Source: Armatimonadota bacterium | GTDB lineage: Bacteria > Armatimonadota > Fervidibacteria > Fervidibacterales > Thermosaccharophagaceae | DNA length: 44,015 nt | Direction: 5' to 3' | Assembly: GCA_025062195.1 (NCBI GenBank) | Contig: JANXAS010000027.1 | Span: forward strand, 1-44,015 | Position numbers and translations under genes: made by a program | Shown: in pieces, positions 8,946 to 18,000 of the stretch | How the letters are laid out: each line of letters starts with the position of its first letter | How positions within the stretch are numbered: the stretch's first letter is position 1 | The notes under the pieces: generated by a model | What the model was told of the DNA's origin: nothing | The model's database searches: none | Seen by the model: the letters and a program-made list of their open reading frames with translations, nothing else

Positions 8946-9836
8946 TCACTGAGAGCACTGAATTGACTCACGGATGGCTATCGTTCGCTTATATGCATCT
9001 CTGCGCTGCATCCCAAACCTCTCCATTAGGCTTTTGACTATCTCTCTTGTGGTCAAGCCTCGCTCCAGCTCCTTCCGTATGAAGGCATCAATTTCAGCAT
9101 TATCGTGCCCCGCAGTTTCATCACGAACATCTTCCCTATGACCTTCAATGACGAGGGTAAACTCACCGATCGGCTTAACCGATGTATAACGCCTGAGTGC
9201 GCTCTCCAAATCGGTGGCAAATATCTCCTCAAACTGCTTCGTGAGTTCCCTCGCCATGACAAGCCTGCGGTTGCCGAGGACATCAAACAGCTCCCTGATT
9301 GTTTCTACAAGCCTGTGCGGAGCCTCGTAGATGACAATCGGATGACGCCAATGCTTAATTCCGTTCAGAAGTTCAACCCTGTCTCTTCGGTTCCTTGGCA
9401 GGAAGCCCAAAAACATAAAGCGCTGCGCTCTTATGCCAGCCACTGAGAGAGCTGCAATGGCAGCTGACGGACCGGGGATAGGCACCACTTTGTAACCTCG
9501 CGATAAAGCGGCGTTGACAATTTCAGCACCGGGGTCGGAAATGCAAGGTGTGCCGGCATCGGAAATGATGGCGAGGCTCTTTCCATCTTCAAGCAAATGA
9601 AGCAGGTGATGCAACCGAGATTTTGGTGAATGTTCGTGAAAGCTTATCAGCGGCTTCTTTATCCTATAGCGATTTAGCAAACGCTTTGCCACCCTTGTAT
9701 CCTCGGCAATAACGAAATCAACCGCCTGCAACACTTCAAGCGCTCTCAGCGTTATATCACGGAGGTTGCCTATGGGCGTTGCGCAAACATAAAGCACACC
9801 TTTCTCGCTCTTATCTTCAGACCCATTGCAGCGCAT
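8946..9836 (-). CDS. rsmI: 16S rRNA (cytidine-1402-2'-O)-methyltransferase RsmI
   Basis: RsmI methylates the 2'-hydroxyl of C1402 in the decoding centre of 16S rRNA using SAM. The 296-residue protein has the full tetrapyrrole-methylase-fold signature: YVCATPIGNLRDITLRALE near residue 15, AEDTRVAKRLL, ISDAGTPCISDPG (~residue 92), VPIPGPSA and FLGFLPRNRRDR. Length is normal for the family (about 280-300). The ATG at 9836 is preceded by GGGTGAGAT at good spacing. The gene follows the COX24-like gene on the same strand, with a 9-bp-stem hairpin in the 99-base gap, and converges with the secreted LamG protein. Confidence 0.96.
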   Translation of the reverse strand: MRCNGSEDKSEKGVLYVCATPIGNLRDITLRALEVLQAVDFVIAEDTRVAKRLLNRYRIKKPLISFHEHSPKSRLHHLLHLLEDGKSLAIISDAGTPCISDPGAEIVNAALSRGYKVVPIPGPSAAIAALSVAGIRAQRFMFLGFLPRNRRDRVELLNGIKHWRHPIVIYEAPHRLVETIRELFDVLGNRRLVMARELTKQFEEIFATDLESALRRYTSVKPIGEFTLVIEGHREDVRDETAGHDNAEIDAFIRKELERGLTTREIVKSLMERFGMQRRDAYKRTIAIRESIQCSQ

Positions 9837-9876
9837 TTGATGCCTATCTCACCCTTGACAGCTTCATAATGCCTCC

Positions 9877-9912
9877 CGATTTAGCACTTGCCACTTGCCA
9901 TCCGCTAAATCG
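9877..9912 (-). terminator. Hairpin between the COX24-like gene and rsmI, possible attenuator
   Basis: CGATTTAGC (9877-9885) pairs perfectly with GCTAAATCG (9904-9912) around an 18-nt loop that itself contains a tandem ACTTGCC. It lies just downstream of the short basic gene and upstream of rsmI. There is no clear U-run after it in the minus direction, so it may be a partial terminator, an RNA-processing site or a regulator site. Confidence 0.4.
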
Positions 9913-9935
9913 CTGCCCGAAAAAGCCCCTCAAAA

Positions 9936-10031
9936 TTAGCGGTTTTTCTTCTTGTGCCTGTGCATGCGGCGGCGCTTCTTCTGCCAATGCTTCTTTACTT
10001 TCTTGCGGTGCTTCTTCTTGTCCGAAGGCAC
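9936..10031 (-). CDS. 31-residue AURKAIP1/COX24-domain-like basic protein
   Basis: A short frame read from GTG at 10031 to TAA at 9936 gives VPSDKKKHRKKVKKHW, then QKKRRRMHRHKKKNR. More than 60 percent of residues are Lys, Arg or His. The pattern KKHRKKVKKHxxKKRRRxxRHKK matches the small AURKAIP1/COX24 domain proteins of bacteria, relatives of mitochondrial ribosomal protein mS38. These tiny basic proteins are thought to bind the ribosomal small subunit. The call is supported by an ideal RBS, GGAGGTGAG, 9 nt before the GTG, which would be unlikely by chance. Placement just upstream of the 16S rRNA methyltransferase gene on the same strand fits a ribosome role. Annotation pipelines commonly miss genes this short. 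Confidence 0.78.
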   Translation of the reverse strand: MPSDKKKHRKKVKKHWQKKRRRMHRHKKKNR

Positions 10032-10278
10032 TGCATCCTCACCTCCATTTTCATTCACAGCGTTAATTGCTCCAATTTATGCGAACCAGCACCCATCTGA
10101 CTCATCCTTTGAGAAAAGATGCCACTTGCGAGACGAGAAACACACCTACTTAAGGGCATCGCATCAGTGTGGAGCATAGCGAGACAGAGCAAAGCCACCT
10201 CATTATTTTTGTGCGCCATTCGCAAATCGTAAAATGGTTCATCGCACCGAAATTGGATTCGCTGCGAGATAGGAAAAA

Positions 10279-11274
10279 TCAAAGCCCGAGCAAATGGAGA
10301 GTGCTAACTGTGAGCGCACACAGAGCCATCTTAAACTGATGCTCAAGTGGTGTCGGCTCATCGGTGCTTGTATGCCTATTGTTGCGCACCTCAATGCTTA
10401 ACTTGACCATGTCATAACCTTTGCCCTCCCAAAATGCTTTGAGGAACTGCTGCCTCTGCTGCCCACGATATGGCACAAACGGCTCTTCAGCTGGATTTGC
10501 ACCCAACCTTTTCCACGAGTTGATGATGCTCTCCGACCATTCCCTCAACTTAACCTTCTCGGCATCGTCCAGCTCGTCATAGTCAGCTGGTAACAAGACC
10601 GCTTCATCAACCTCGTGTTGATGCATCTCAAGGTAGTGGGTGTAGCGATACACACGGTAACATTCGTCAATCGCGATGGCGTGTGTTGAGTTTCGGTTAG
10701 TGTTCGGCTCAACAAACATGTCATCGCCGATCTGCTCGTAAATGATGCCAATAGCTCTTGGGTGATGTTCGCTGTAGCGCCATTGTGGATAGCGTCCAAA
10801 TCGGCTTCCATCCTTAGCTATCCCAAATGCCACTTTGAGAAAAGCATCATTGTCATACATTGTCCCATCCCAACATCTTACTGGGCTTCTGGCTCTGCCC
10901 TGAGGATTTGTGTCGGGAAGAAGCGTGATCAGCGCCTTAGAAAGTATCTCATCAATTGGCAGCTTGCTCTCGGTGCCATCAATGTGGTGTCCGGTCAGGA
11001 GTTGGCATGCAAAATCCACGCACGCTGCAGTCCCAGCCGGTTCATGAGCGTGTGGCACTGTGACGAGCAGACGAATAACCTTTTCAGCTCGGCGCTCATA
11101 GTCATCGGTTATGGTTAAGCCGTAGACCTTCATCCCGCCATATTGCACCCATGAGTGCTTGCGCACCGATCTGCTATAAAGCTTGCACCATTCATCCACT
11201 GTTGGCTGCCACTCCTCCGGATGGCTGCGCCAACAGGAAGCTGCATCACAAGATACAAATGATGTTATGTCCAC
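10279..11274 (-). CDS. M14 family zinc carboxypeptidase-like protein
   Basis: This 331-residue protein carries the M14 zinc site. HAHE at residues 75-78 (within VTVPHAHEPAG) supplies the HxxE pair. LLPDTNPQG near 118-126 matches the NPDG-type substrate loop. A later His in YLEMHQHE (~218) is the likely third ligand, and IEVRNN (Glu ~295) the general base. Upstream, YGGMKVYGLTI is the usual second-strand pattern. No signal peptide was seen, so it is probably cytoplasmic, unlike many secreted M14 enzymes. Such enzymes remove C-terminal or amide-linked groups from peptides or small conjugates; the substrate is unknown. The start is GTG at 11274 with GGGGGTGGTG upstream. It is a stand-alone gene in its own transcription unit. 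Confidence 0.75.
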   Translation of the reverse strand: MDITSFVSCDAASCWRSHPEEWQPTVDEWCKLYSRSVRKHSWVQYGGMKVYGLTITDDYERRAEKVIRLLVTVPHAHEPAGTAACVDFACQLLTGHHIDGTESKLPIDEILSKALITLLPDTNPQGRARSPVRCWDGTMYDNDAFLKVAFGIAKDGSRFGRYPQWRYSEHHPRAIGIIYEQIGDDMFVEPNTNRNSTHAIAIDECYRVYRYTHYLEMHQHEVDEAVLLPADYDELDDAEKVKLREWSESIINSWKRLGANPAEEPFVPYRGQQRQQFLKAFWEGKGYDMVKLSIEVRNNRHTSTDEPTPLEHQFKMALCALTVSTLHLLGL

Positions 11275-11709
11275 GAATCACCACCCCCAAAAGGCACAGA
11301 ATCACCCGCTCACTTTCCCAGAGCATGTTCAAAGGCGGTTAAGTCCGCACAAATTTCGGTTACATCACACCGCAAAGAAAAATAGCACAAGCTTCAAAAC
11401 TGTGAGTCATGAACAAGATACTATGTCGCGCCACACCGGATCACTTCGCTAAAGGGAATGTGCGCAATTTTTGAGCCTGAAAGTCGTAAGCAAGATGCTC
11501 ATGCCACACCACAATGTCAACATTTTAAATGATGCAAAGCGATGTGGAAAATAGCTTGCCCAACTTTCGGTTAAGTTTGTGCGCTCCCCCAACAACCGGT
11601 TAAAGAGGCGCCCGTTTACTCCTTAGACTCGCAAGCCTATACTTCCGATTTGAGAGGAAGTTCGGCAGGGGAGGGGTGCATTCATATGCCAATATGAGAG
11701 GTGAGCATC
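11275..11709. other. Divergent intergenic region before the carbohydrate gene cluster
   Basis: The 435 bases separate the M14 gene (minus) from the plus-strand sugar cluster. CGGTTA occurs four times (near 11335, 11363, 11567, 11597), too irregularly to call an operator. A reasonable sigma-70-like promoter for the plus strand lies at 11615-11643. No small gene or RNA was recognised. Confidence 0.5.
11615..11643 (+). promoter_or_regulatory. Putative sigma-70-type promoter of the carbohydrate cluster
   Basis: TTTACT (11615-11620) and TATACT (11638-11643) are separated by exactly 17 bp. The predicted start would give a leader of about 60 nt before the ATG at 11710. A weak 6-bp inverted repeat, ACTTCC/GGAAGT, overlaps the -10 and start region (11641-11661) and could be an operator. 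The assignment rests on consensus match and position only. Confidence 0.4.
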
Positions 11710-12546
11710 ATGGCGATGAGCATAGGCATAAACCTTGAATTTGTTAGGCACGCTGATAAGCCGTTTGAGTATGGCATTCGCAAGGCAGCCGAACTTGGCT
11801 ACGAGTATGTTGAGCCATGCGTCGCAACTGGAAGAGACCTGCTTGCCGAAGCCGGCTATTACCACATGTTGAGCATGGAAGAAGACCCACTTTACTATAA
11901 GGCGATGCTTGACGAACTTGGACTGAAGTGCTCCGGGCTGTCGGCGCACTCACCGCTCATGAAGCCAGAGGTAGCGGTGCCTTATCTGACACAAGCAATA
12001 AGATGGGCTGCCGATATCGGTGCGCCAGTCGTGAACACTGATGAAGGACCTAAGCCATATTGGATTGAAGACGATGAAGAGGCATTTGCGATAATGCGCT
12101 ATACGCTTAAGCGCGTCCTGCCTATTGCCGAAAGGCATGGCATATACATAGCGCTTGAGCCCCATCAAATCTATACGACACGGCTTGATACACTCCTCAG
12201 ACTTCTTGAACTCGTTCCATCACCCATGTTCAAGGTAAACTTTGACACGGGCAACTGTTACCTTGCTGGAAACGACCCTGTTGAGTTCCTAAAAGCGGTT
12301 GCAGACAGAGTTGTTCATGTGCATGCAAAGGATATAAGCATTGAGCAAAGCGTTGACGAGCGAGGGAAGGTTACCGGCACGCCGGTTGGATGCGCCTGTG
12401 GCGATGGTGTAATTGATTGGCAGGCAATAGTAAAGGTGCTAAGGGATGCTGGGTATGAGGGCGTCCTATCGGTTGAATGTGGCACTGAGGAGCAAGCTGC
12501 AAAGAGCATCACATACCTTAAGTCAATCATTGAGATGACCAAGTAG
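11710..12546 (+). CDS. Sugar phosphate isomerase/epimerase (xylose isomerase-like TIM barrel)
   Basis: A 278-residue AP-endonuclease-2/xylose-isomerase-like barrel. It opens with IGINLEFVRHADKPFEYGIRK and shows the expected metal-ligand strands: IALEPHQIY (Glu), FKVNFDTGNCYLAG (Asp), VVHVHAKD (His) and GVLSVECGTEE (Glu). Such enzymes interconvert keto and aldo sugars or epimerise them using a divalent metal in the cytoplasm. A GTG at 11701 and ATGs at 11710 and 11716 are in frame; 11710 is chosen because GAGAGGTGAGCATC ends right before it, the same leader type as at 13560. It is the first gene of a five-gene plus-strand run, which fits a role in converting a sugar released by the hydrolase at the end of the run. 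Confidence 0.88.
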   Translation: MAMSIGINLEFVRHADKPFEYGIRKAAELGYEYVEPCVATGRDLLAEAGYYHMLSMEEDPLYYKAMLDELGLKCSGLSAHSPLMKPEVAVPYLTQAIRWAADIGAPVVNTDEGPKPYWIEDDEEAFAIMRYTLKRVLPIAERHGIYIALEPHQIYTTRLDTLLRLLELVPSPMFKVNFDTGNCYLAGNDPVEFLKAVADRVVHVHAKDISIEQSVDERGKVTGTPVGCACGDGVIDWQAIVKVLRDAGYEGVLSVECGTEEQAAKSITYLKSIIEMTK

Positions 12547-12620
12547 AGCGGCTTAAGCTGCGAATGCGAGAAGGAGAGGCGTAGCCAAAAGCCCATCCTA
12601 CTGGCGAGAGGTGGTTGGGG

Positions 12621-13520
12621 GTGGATTTAGCCGTCCGCTATGGGTTGTATGCGCTTTTGCTCAGCTATGCATCAGCAGTCGCTCCAGCCGTTCAAGATGA
12701 GCCCCAGAAGTTCAAACTCATTCACAAGGATGGCGAGAAGGTTACCGTGCTGTTTGGCGGGAGGCAGCTGTTTGAGTATCGCTACAGCCACTCGTATCCA
12801 AAGCCGTATGTTCACCCGATATGGAATGCAAACGGCGTTGCCATAACACTTGACTCACCTTCTGACCACAAGCACCATAGGGGTTTATTCATAGGTTGGT
12901 CAAATATCAACGGCGCAGACTTTTGGGGTGAGTCAACTGGGAGAATAGTTCACCGAAGCTTTGAGCGCTTGGTTGCCGGTGAGTTAGCCAAGATTACGGC
13001 GCTCATTCATTGGGTTGTAGAGGCAACTGGCAAAGCCTTGCTCATTGAGCGCAGAACATTGACGGCGTTCCCACCAAGTAAAGATTTGACGATGTTCGTT
13101 TGGGAGAGTGAGCTAACAGCGAATGAGGAACTTACCTTGTCTGGTGCTCAATACAATGGCTTGGGCATACGATTCATAAGAAGCATGAATGGGGGCAATG
13201 TGCTCAACTCAAACGGCACAACGGAGATAAAGAGAGCAAACGGTGAGAGGGCGAGTTGGTGCGCTTACTTTGGCAACGCGAACGGCTCTCTGTGCACAGT
13301 TGCGATATTCAGTCACCCAAGCAACCCGAGACACCCAACACCGTTCTTCGTGATGGACCAACCATTCGGCTTCTTGAGCGCAGCCCCGACATTCTATGAG
13401 CCAATCAAACTCAAGCCAAACGATGTTTTAAGGCTGCGCTACTTGATCATCACATTTGTCGGAAAGGCTGACGGCAAAGTGTTGAATGAGATTTATGACC
13501 AATGGACCTCCAAAGAATAA
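12621..13520 (+). CDS. DUF6807 family protein (Pfam 'PmoA'-like), exported
   Basis: A ~300-residue beta-rich protein with a hydrophobic N-terminus (YGLYALLLSYASAVAPAV) that reads as a signal peptide. Family marks are LFEYRYSHSYPKPYVHPIW, the His-rich SDHKHHRGLFIGWSNINGADFWGE, and a C-terminal FLSAAPTFYEPIKLKPNDVLRLRYLIITF. Pfam once named this family methane oxygenase PmoA, but it is unrelated to particulate methane monooxygenase. It is a widespread partner of Gfo/Idh/MocA oxidoreductases in sugar-degradation clusters of Planctomycetes and relatives, which is also its setting here. Biochemical function is not established. GTG 12621 is preferred over TTG 12615 because GAGAGGTGG then lies 6 nt upstream. 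Confidence 0.85.
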   Translation: MDLAVRYGLYALLLSYASAVAPAVQDEPQKFKLIHKDGEKVTVLFGGRQLFEYRYSHSYPKPYVHPIWNANGVAITLDSPSDHKHHRGLFIGWSNINGADFWGESTGRIVHRSFERLVAGELAKITALIHWVVEATGKALLIERRTLTAFPPSKDLTMFVWESELTANEELTLSGAQYNGLGIRFIRSMNGGNVLNSNGTTEIKRANGERASWCAYFGNANGSLCTVAIFSHPSNPRHPTPFFVMDQPFGFLSAAPTFYEPIKLKPNDVLRLRYLIITFVGKADGKVLNEIYDQWTSKE

Positions 13521-13559
13521 ATTGCAAAGCAACCAAAACCATTTTGAGAGGTGAGCTAA

Positions 13560-14846
13560 ATGCGTGATGAAGCAAACGGGCGGGCAAAAAAGGGCATTGT
13601 TAACAGGCGCAGATTTGTGGGCATGGTCACTGCATCAGCCTTAGGAGCAACCATGTGGCGCAAGAGCAAAGTTTATTCACTCTCAGGCGCACCGCAACTC
13701 TTGGGCGCTAATGAACGAATCGGAGTTGGATTGATCGGATGCGGTGGAAGAGGGATGCACCTTGGGCGTGTTGTCAGAGAACTTTCGCACAAGGGCGTGA
13801 ATGCCCAAATCGTCGCTGTGTGCGATATCTACAGACCGAGGCTTGAGCGTGCTGCTAAGGAATTCAACGCAAGGGCATATATGGATGTTAAGGAACTCGT
13901 AACTGACAAGGATGTTGACGCCGTCATCGTTGCCACACCTGATAGGCTTCATGTCTTCAACTCGCTTGAAGCCGTTAGAGCCGGGAAGGATGTTTACTGT
14001 GAAAAGCCGCTGACTCATTGGCAGCAATTTGAGCTACTAAAGCAGCTTGTGAGGGAGGTCAAGGCAAAGGAGAGAGTCTTCCAAGTTGGCACGCAATGGC
14101 TTTCCGACAGCGTTTGGCATCAGGCTGCCGAGCTCATCAAGCAGGGGGCAATCGGAAAACCGTTGCACGCCCAGTGCGGTTATTTCAGGCACGGTGACTG
14201 GGGTGAGAGGGGGATGCCTATTGACGACCCAAATGCAAAGCCCGGTCCGGACTTGAACTGGGAAGCGTTCCTTGCCGATGCACCAAAGAGGGCGTTTGAT
14301 GTCTCCCGCTTCTTCAGGTGGCGAATGTATATGGACTATGCCGGTGGACCTTGCACCGACCTTTATCCGCACTGCCTGACTCCGGTTGTAAAAGCGCTCG
14401 GGGTCGCGTTCCCTAAAACTGTCGTAGCCGTCGGCGGAAAATACCGATACGATGGTGAGAGGGATGTGCCAGATACATTTGACATGCTCATCCAGTATCC
14501 TGAGGGGATAACTGTTGTCGTCCTCGGAACGATTGCAAATGAATGGGGTATACCGACGCTAATTCGCGGCGAAGATGCGACAATGCTTTTTGAAGGTCAC
14601 GGCATAGTCATCCAACCGCAGGGGGCTGTGAAGAAGGAGAGGCGTGAGATTAAGCGGGAGAGGGGAGCGTCGGATGAGGAGCACATGCGCAACTTCATTG
14701 AGTGCGTCCGCACAAGGCAAAAGACATACAGTGATATTGACCTTGGGTATCATGTTCAAACGGCACTCATTATGGGTATGTTGTCATTCGTTCACAGCAA
14801 GGTGGCGACATTTGACCCACATGCGGAGACAATAAAACTTGTGTGA
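13560..14846 (+). CDS. Gfo/Idh/MocA family oxidoreductase with Tat signal
   Basis: A 428-residue NAD(P)-dependent oxidoreductase. The leader NRRRFVGMVTASALGATMW is a twin-arginine signal (RRxFV then a hydrophobic core), so the enzyme should be folded with its cofactor in the cytoplasm and exported. The Rossmann fold starts at VGLIGCGGRGMHLG (~residue 58), and YCEKPLTHW is the family EKP motif. Later GPCTDLYPHCL carries the G-x-x-x-D-x-x-x-H catalytic pair. The substrate is likely a sugar or sugar derivative, in keeping with the neighbouring isomerase and hydrolase. Start ATG 13560 follows GAGAGGTGAGCTAA. It ends 31 bases before the tautomerase. Confidence 0.93.
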   Translation: MRDEANGRAKKGIVNRRRFVGMVTASALGATMWRKSKVYSLSGAPQLLGANERIGVGLIGCGGRGMHLGRVVRELSHKGVNAQIVAVCDIYRPRLERAAKEFNARAYMDVKELVTDKDVDAVIVATPDRLHVFNSLEAVRAGKDVYCEKPLTHWQQFELLKQLVREVKAKERVFQVGTQWLSDSVWHQAAELIKQGAIGKPLHAQCGYFRHGDWGERGMPIDDPNAKPGPDLNWEAFLADAPKRAFDVSRFFRWRMYMDYAGGPCTDLYPHCLTPVVKALGVAFPKTVVAVGGKYRYDGERDVPDTFDMLIQYPEGITVVVLGTIANEWGIPTLIRGEDATMLFEGHGIVIQPQGAVKKERREIKRERGASDEEHMRNFIECVRTRQKTYSDIDLGYHVQTALIMGMLSFVHSKVATFDPHAETIKLV

Positions 14847-14877
14847 CGCACAAGCTATACCAATGGAGGGAGGAGCA

Positions 14878-15069
14878 ATGCCTGTGATAAGGGTGGATGG
14901 TCCAAAGATTGATACCGATAAGAAGAGAGAGCTAACAAGGAGGCTCACAGAAGTTGCAGCCGAGATTTATGGGATGAGTAAGGAACACATAATCGTCCTG
15001 ATTCGTGAAAACCCCCCGGAGAATGTGGGTGTTGGTGGGGAGCTGATAGCTGATAGACAGAAGAGGTGA
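14878..15069 (+). CDS. 4-oxalocrotonate tautomerase family protein
   Basis: A 63-residue protein that begins Met-Pro-Val-Ile, so removal of Met exposes the catalytic N-terminal Pro of the 4-OT family. The core KKRELTRRLTEVAAEIYG and the ending IRENPPENVGVGGEL match the family closely; PPENxGVGG is its hallmark. It would act as a homohexamer in the cytosol on enol or 2-hydroxydienoate-type substrates. The reading frame is open further upstream, but ATG 14878 is fixed by GGAGGGAGGAGC just before it and by the need for Pro at position 2. It sits between the oxidoreductase and hydrolase genes and is probably co-transcribed with them. Confidence 0.93.
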   Translation: MPVIRVDGPKIDTDKKRELTRRLTEVAAEIYGMSKEHIIVLIRENPPENVGVGGELIADRQKR

Positions 15070-15085
15070 CGAGGGGGCAAACTTA

Positions 15086-18000
15086 ATGGCGCAATCGGCA
15101 AAGTTTAACAACGACCCTTTGCGCATGGTTGGTTTTGTGTGCGTCTGTTTGTGTGTTTTCCTCGGACAATCTTTGAATGAGGCGGGGCAGACAAAAGTTT
15201 CCCCTTCCGTCCACAATCTTAAGCTGCAAGCCCCCAATACTTTGATTGCGTGGTGGCGATTTGAGGATGAGGCTATGCCCGGAAGAGATGAGCTTGGAAA
15301 GCACCATGCAAAGCCAGCGGGCAAAGTCAGCATATCTGAGGGGCGCTTCGGCAATGCGCTATGGCTTGACGGTAATGGCTTCCTTGAAGTTGAGCCATCC
15401 TCAGAGTTTGATTTGACAGACGCAATCACCATTGAGGCTTGGGTTCTGCCGAAGGTTTTGCAACCAGCTGGGATGAGAATCGTTGATAAGACAACAGTTG
15501 GGACAGACGAAGCTTACATGATTGACACCTATCCCGGCTTGTCGCTGCGCTTCGTCGGCGAGCCGTCGCATGTGACCGCCAAAGACATTTTGAAGCTTAA
15601 TGAGTGGCAGCATGTCGCAGCTACATTTGATGGTCGGCTCGGCATCATCAGGCTGTTTGTCAACGGCAACATAGTCGCCGAACAGTTTTTGACGAGGGGT
15701 AAGTTGAGCGTTAACAAGAATAGCCTTCGCATCGGTGCAGACAGCCTCGGCGGAAGTAGGTGGGTTGGGGCAATTGATGAGGTGCGAATTTACTCACGGG
15801 CATTGTCACCGCAGGAAATCGCCCTGCGCAGCCGGGGCGAGGAGACAAAACCACCAACGGCATTAGCGGAGAGGATGGCACGCAAACCCTCAACTTGCTT
15901 TCGCGATGGAAAGATGCATATCAACTTTAGGGCGCTCCTATCAAGGAACGATGTTGTCTACCTCTCTCCGGCCACCTTTGAATTTGAAGCCATTCCGATA
16001 GGCAATGGAAAGCTTGGGGCAGTTGTTTGGAACGAGGATTTGCTATCGTTTCAACTTGGTCATTCGGATTATTACGGCATTGAGTTTCCATCGTTGTGCC
16101 GCATCCGCATAATTAGCGAGCCATCCCCATGGATTAAACCGCCAAGGGAATTTGAGCAGCGCCTCTCGCTATACGATGGCGAACTGAGGATGCGCGCAAA
16201 GCTTTATGACAGCACTATCTCAGCAGAGGCTTTTGTCGCTGAGGATATTGATGCAATCATGTTACGGGTCAGCGATGCCCGCCGGGCAGCGCGCAAGGTC
16301 GTCATTGAATTCTGGCGCAAAGATAAGGAGCACAGGTGGGTGAGCGGCGAAAAATATATCGGCATATGCGAGTCATCCAGGCACGAACCGGACGACCATT
16401 TCAGCAGAAGCATGTGCGTCCTCGCCTCAGCGCTTGATGCCGACGCCATCCCAGAGAAATTGAGCGATGAGAGGGTGGCGTTGCGCCTGACAAAAGATGG
16501 CGGTGGCAAACTCACAATCGCCATTGCAGTTGGAGTTGCTATAGGAGACACGAATGCAGCCGTGCGAAAGGCGCTCGCAACGCTTGATGAAGTTCGCAAG
16601 CTCGGTTACGAGAAGCTCAAAGAGGCGCACAGACGCTATTGGAATTCATTCTGGGAGCGTTCGTTCGTATACCTAACTGATGAGCACGGCATTTCCGACT
16701 ACCTTGAAAACCTATGGTGGCTACACATGTATTGGATGGCTGCAAGCTCAAGGGGTGAGTTCCCACCGAAGTTCAACGGTGGAATCTTCTTGCTCTCAAG
16801 GGATGAGCGGTGTTGGGGCGGTGCCTATTGGCATCAAAATCAACGCCAGCTGTCATGGAGCCTTTTTGCTGCTAACCATATTGAGCTCGTCGTGCCATTC
16901 TTCAGGCTATATGAGCGCATGCTGCCCGCAGCAATTCGCAACGCTAAAAAGTTCTTCGGGTGCTCAGGGGCATATTTCCCGGAGACAGTTTTCGCAGATG
17001 GCGACCCAAGGGGTTGGCGCAATCAATACACGAGCCATATTTTGACAGTCGGCTTGGAAGTCGCATTGCAAATGTGGTGGCACTACCGATACACTGGCGA
17101 TGAGCACTTCCTCAGGGAGCGCTTTTATCCGTTCGCAAAAGAATGCGTTTCACTTTACCTTGACTATCTCAAGAGGGGTGACGATGGGAAGCTGCATCTT
17201 GAGCCGGTGCATGCACAGGAGAGCTTTTGGCTCGTCAGGGATTCACACACCGATTTAGTTGCTCTGAGATGGGTCTTGCCATTGCTAATCCAACTCAGCA
17301 GGCGCTATGGCGTTGATGATGAGCTAAGAAACCGCTGGCAAATTGTGCTTGAGCAACTTGCGCCGCTGCCATTGAAGGATGACGGGACATTCGCTCCAGC
17401 CGACATATCCCCAAACCCCCAGAGGCGCAACTGCGAAAATGTTGAGTTATACGGCATCTTCCCGTTCGGCGTATTTGGCAAAGGACGGCTTGAGGAGGAG
17501 CGAGCCATACAGACATTTTTGAAGCGCCCAATAAAAGGGATATGCTGTGGATGGAATCCATCACCAATTCAAGCTGCAAGGCTGTGGCTCGCTGAGGATG
17601 CCGAGGCTTTGCTCCTGCAACACATCCGTGAGAATCAACTTCTCCCGCAGGGCTTTTGGTATAGCCCGGGCAACCGCAAATATGGCGGCTTGCTGCCGGA
17701 GATGTGCTACTTTGACTCATCCGGCATGCTTGCTATGGCGATAAATGAAATGCTCCTTCAAAGCGACACCGGCACAATATTTGTTGCCCCAGCTATACCG
17801 AAAACTTGGAGCGCAAAGTTCTCGCTTCGCGCATTTGATGGGTTCATCGTATCATCAGAGATCCACAGGGGCGAAGTGCTGTATGTCATCATCAAGAGCG
17901 AACTCGGAAGAGAATGCAGGGTCTTTAACCCATGGGGCGTAAGAGAAGTTGATGTCAAACTCATACGGGGGAGACAAGCAAAAACGCATTCCCGCCTGAA

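Noticed and set aside
11335-11604. Four CGGTTA copies in the gap before the sugar cluster
   Set aside because: Spacing is irregular and a six-base match is expected by chance at this frequency or nearly so.
11647-11656. GATTTGAGAG identical to one arm of the feoA operator
   Set aside because: The opposite arm is missing and the -10 spacing differs, so it is a chance half-site.
12621-13520. Methane monooxygenase subunit
   Set aside because: The Pfam label PmoA for this soluble His-rich family is a historical misnomer; no pMMO membrane helices or copper site are present.
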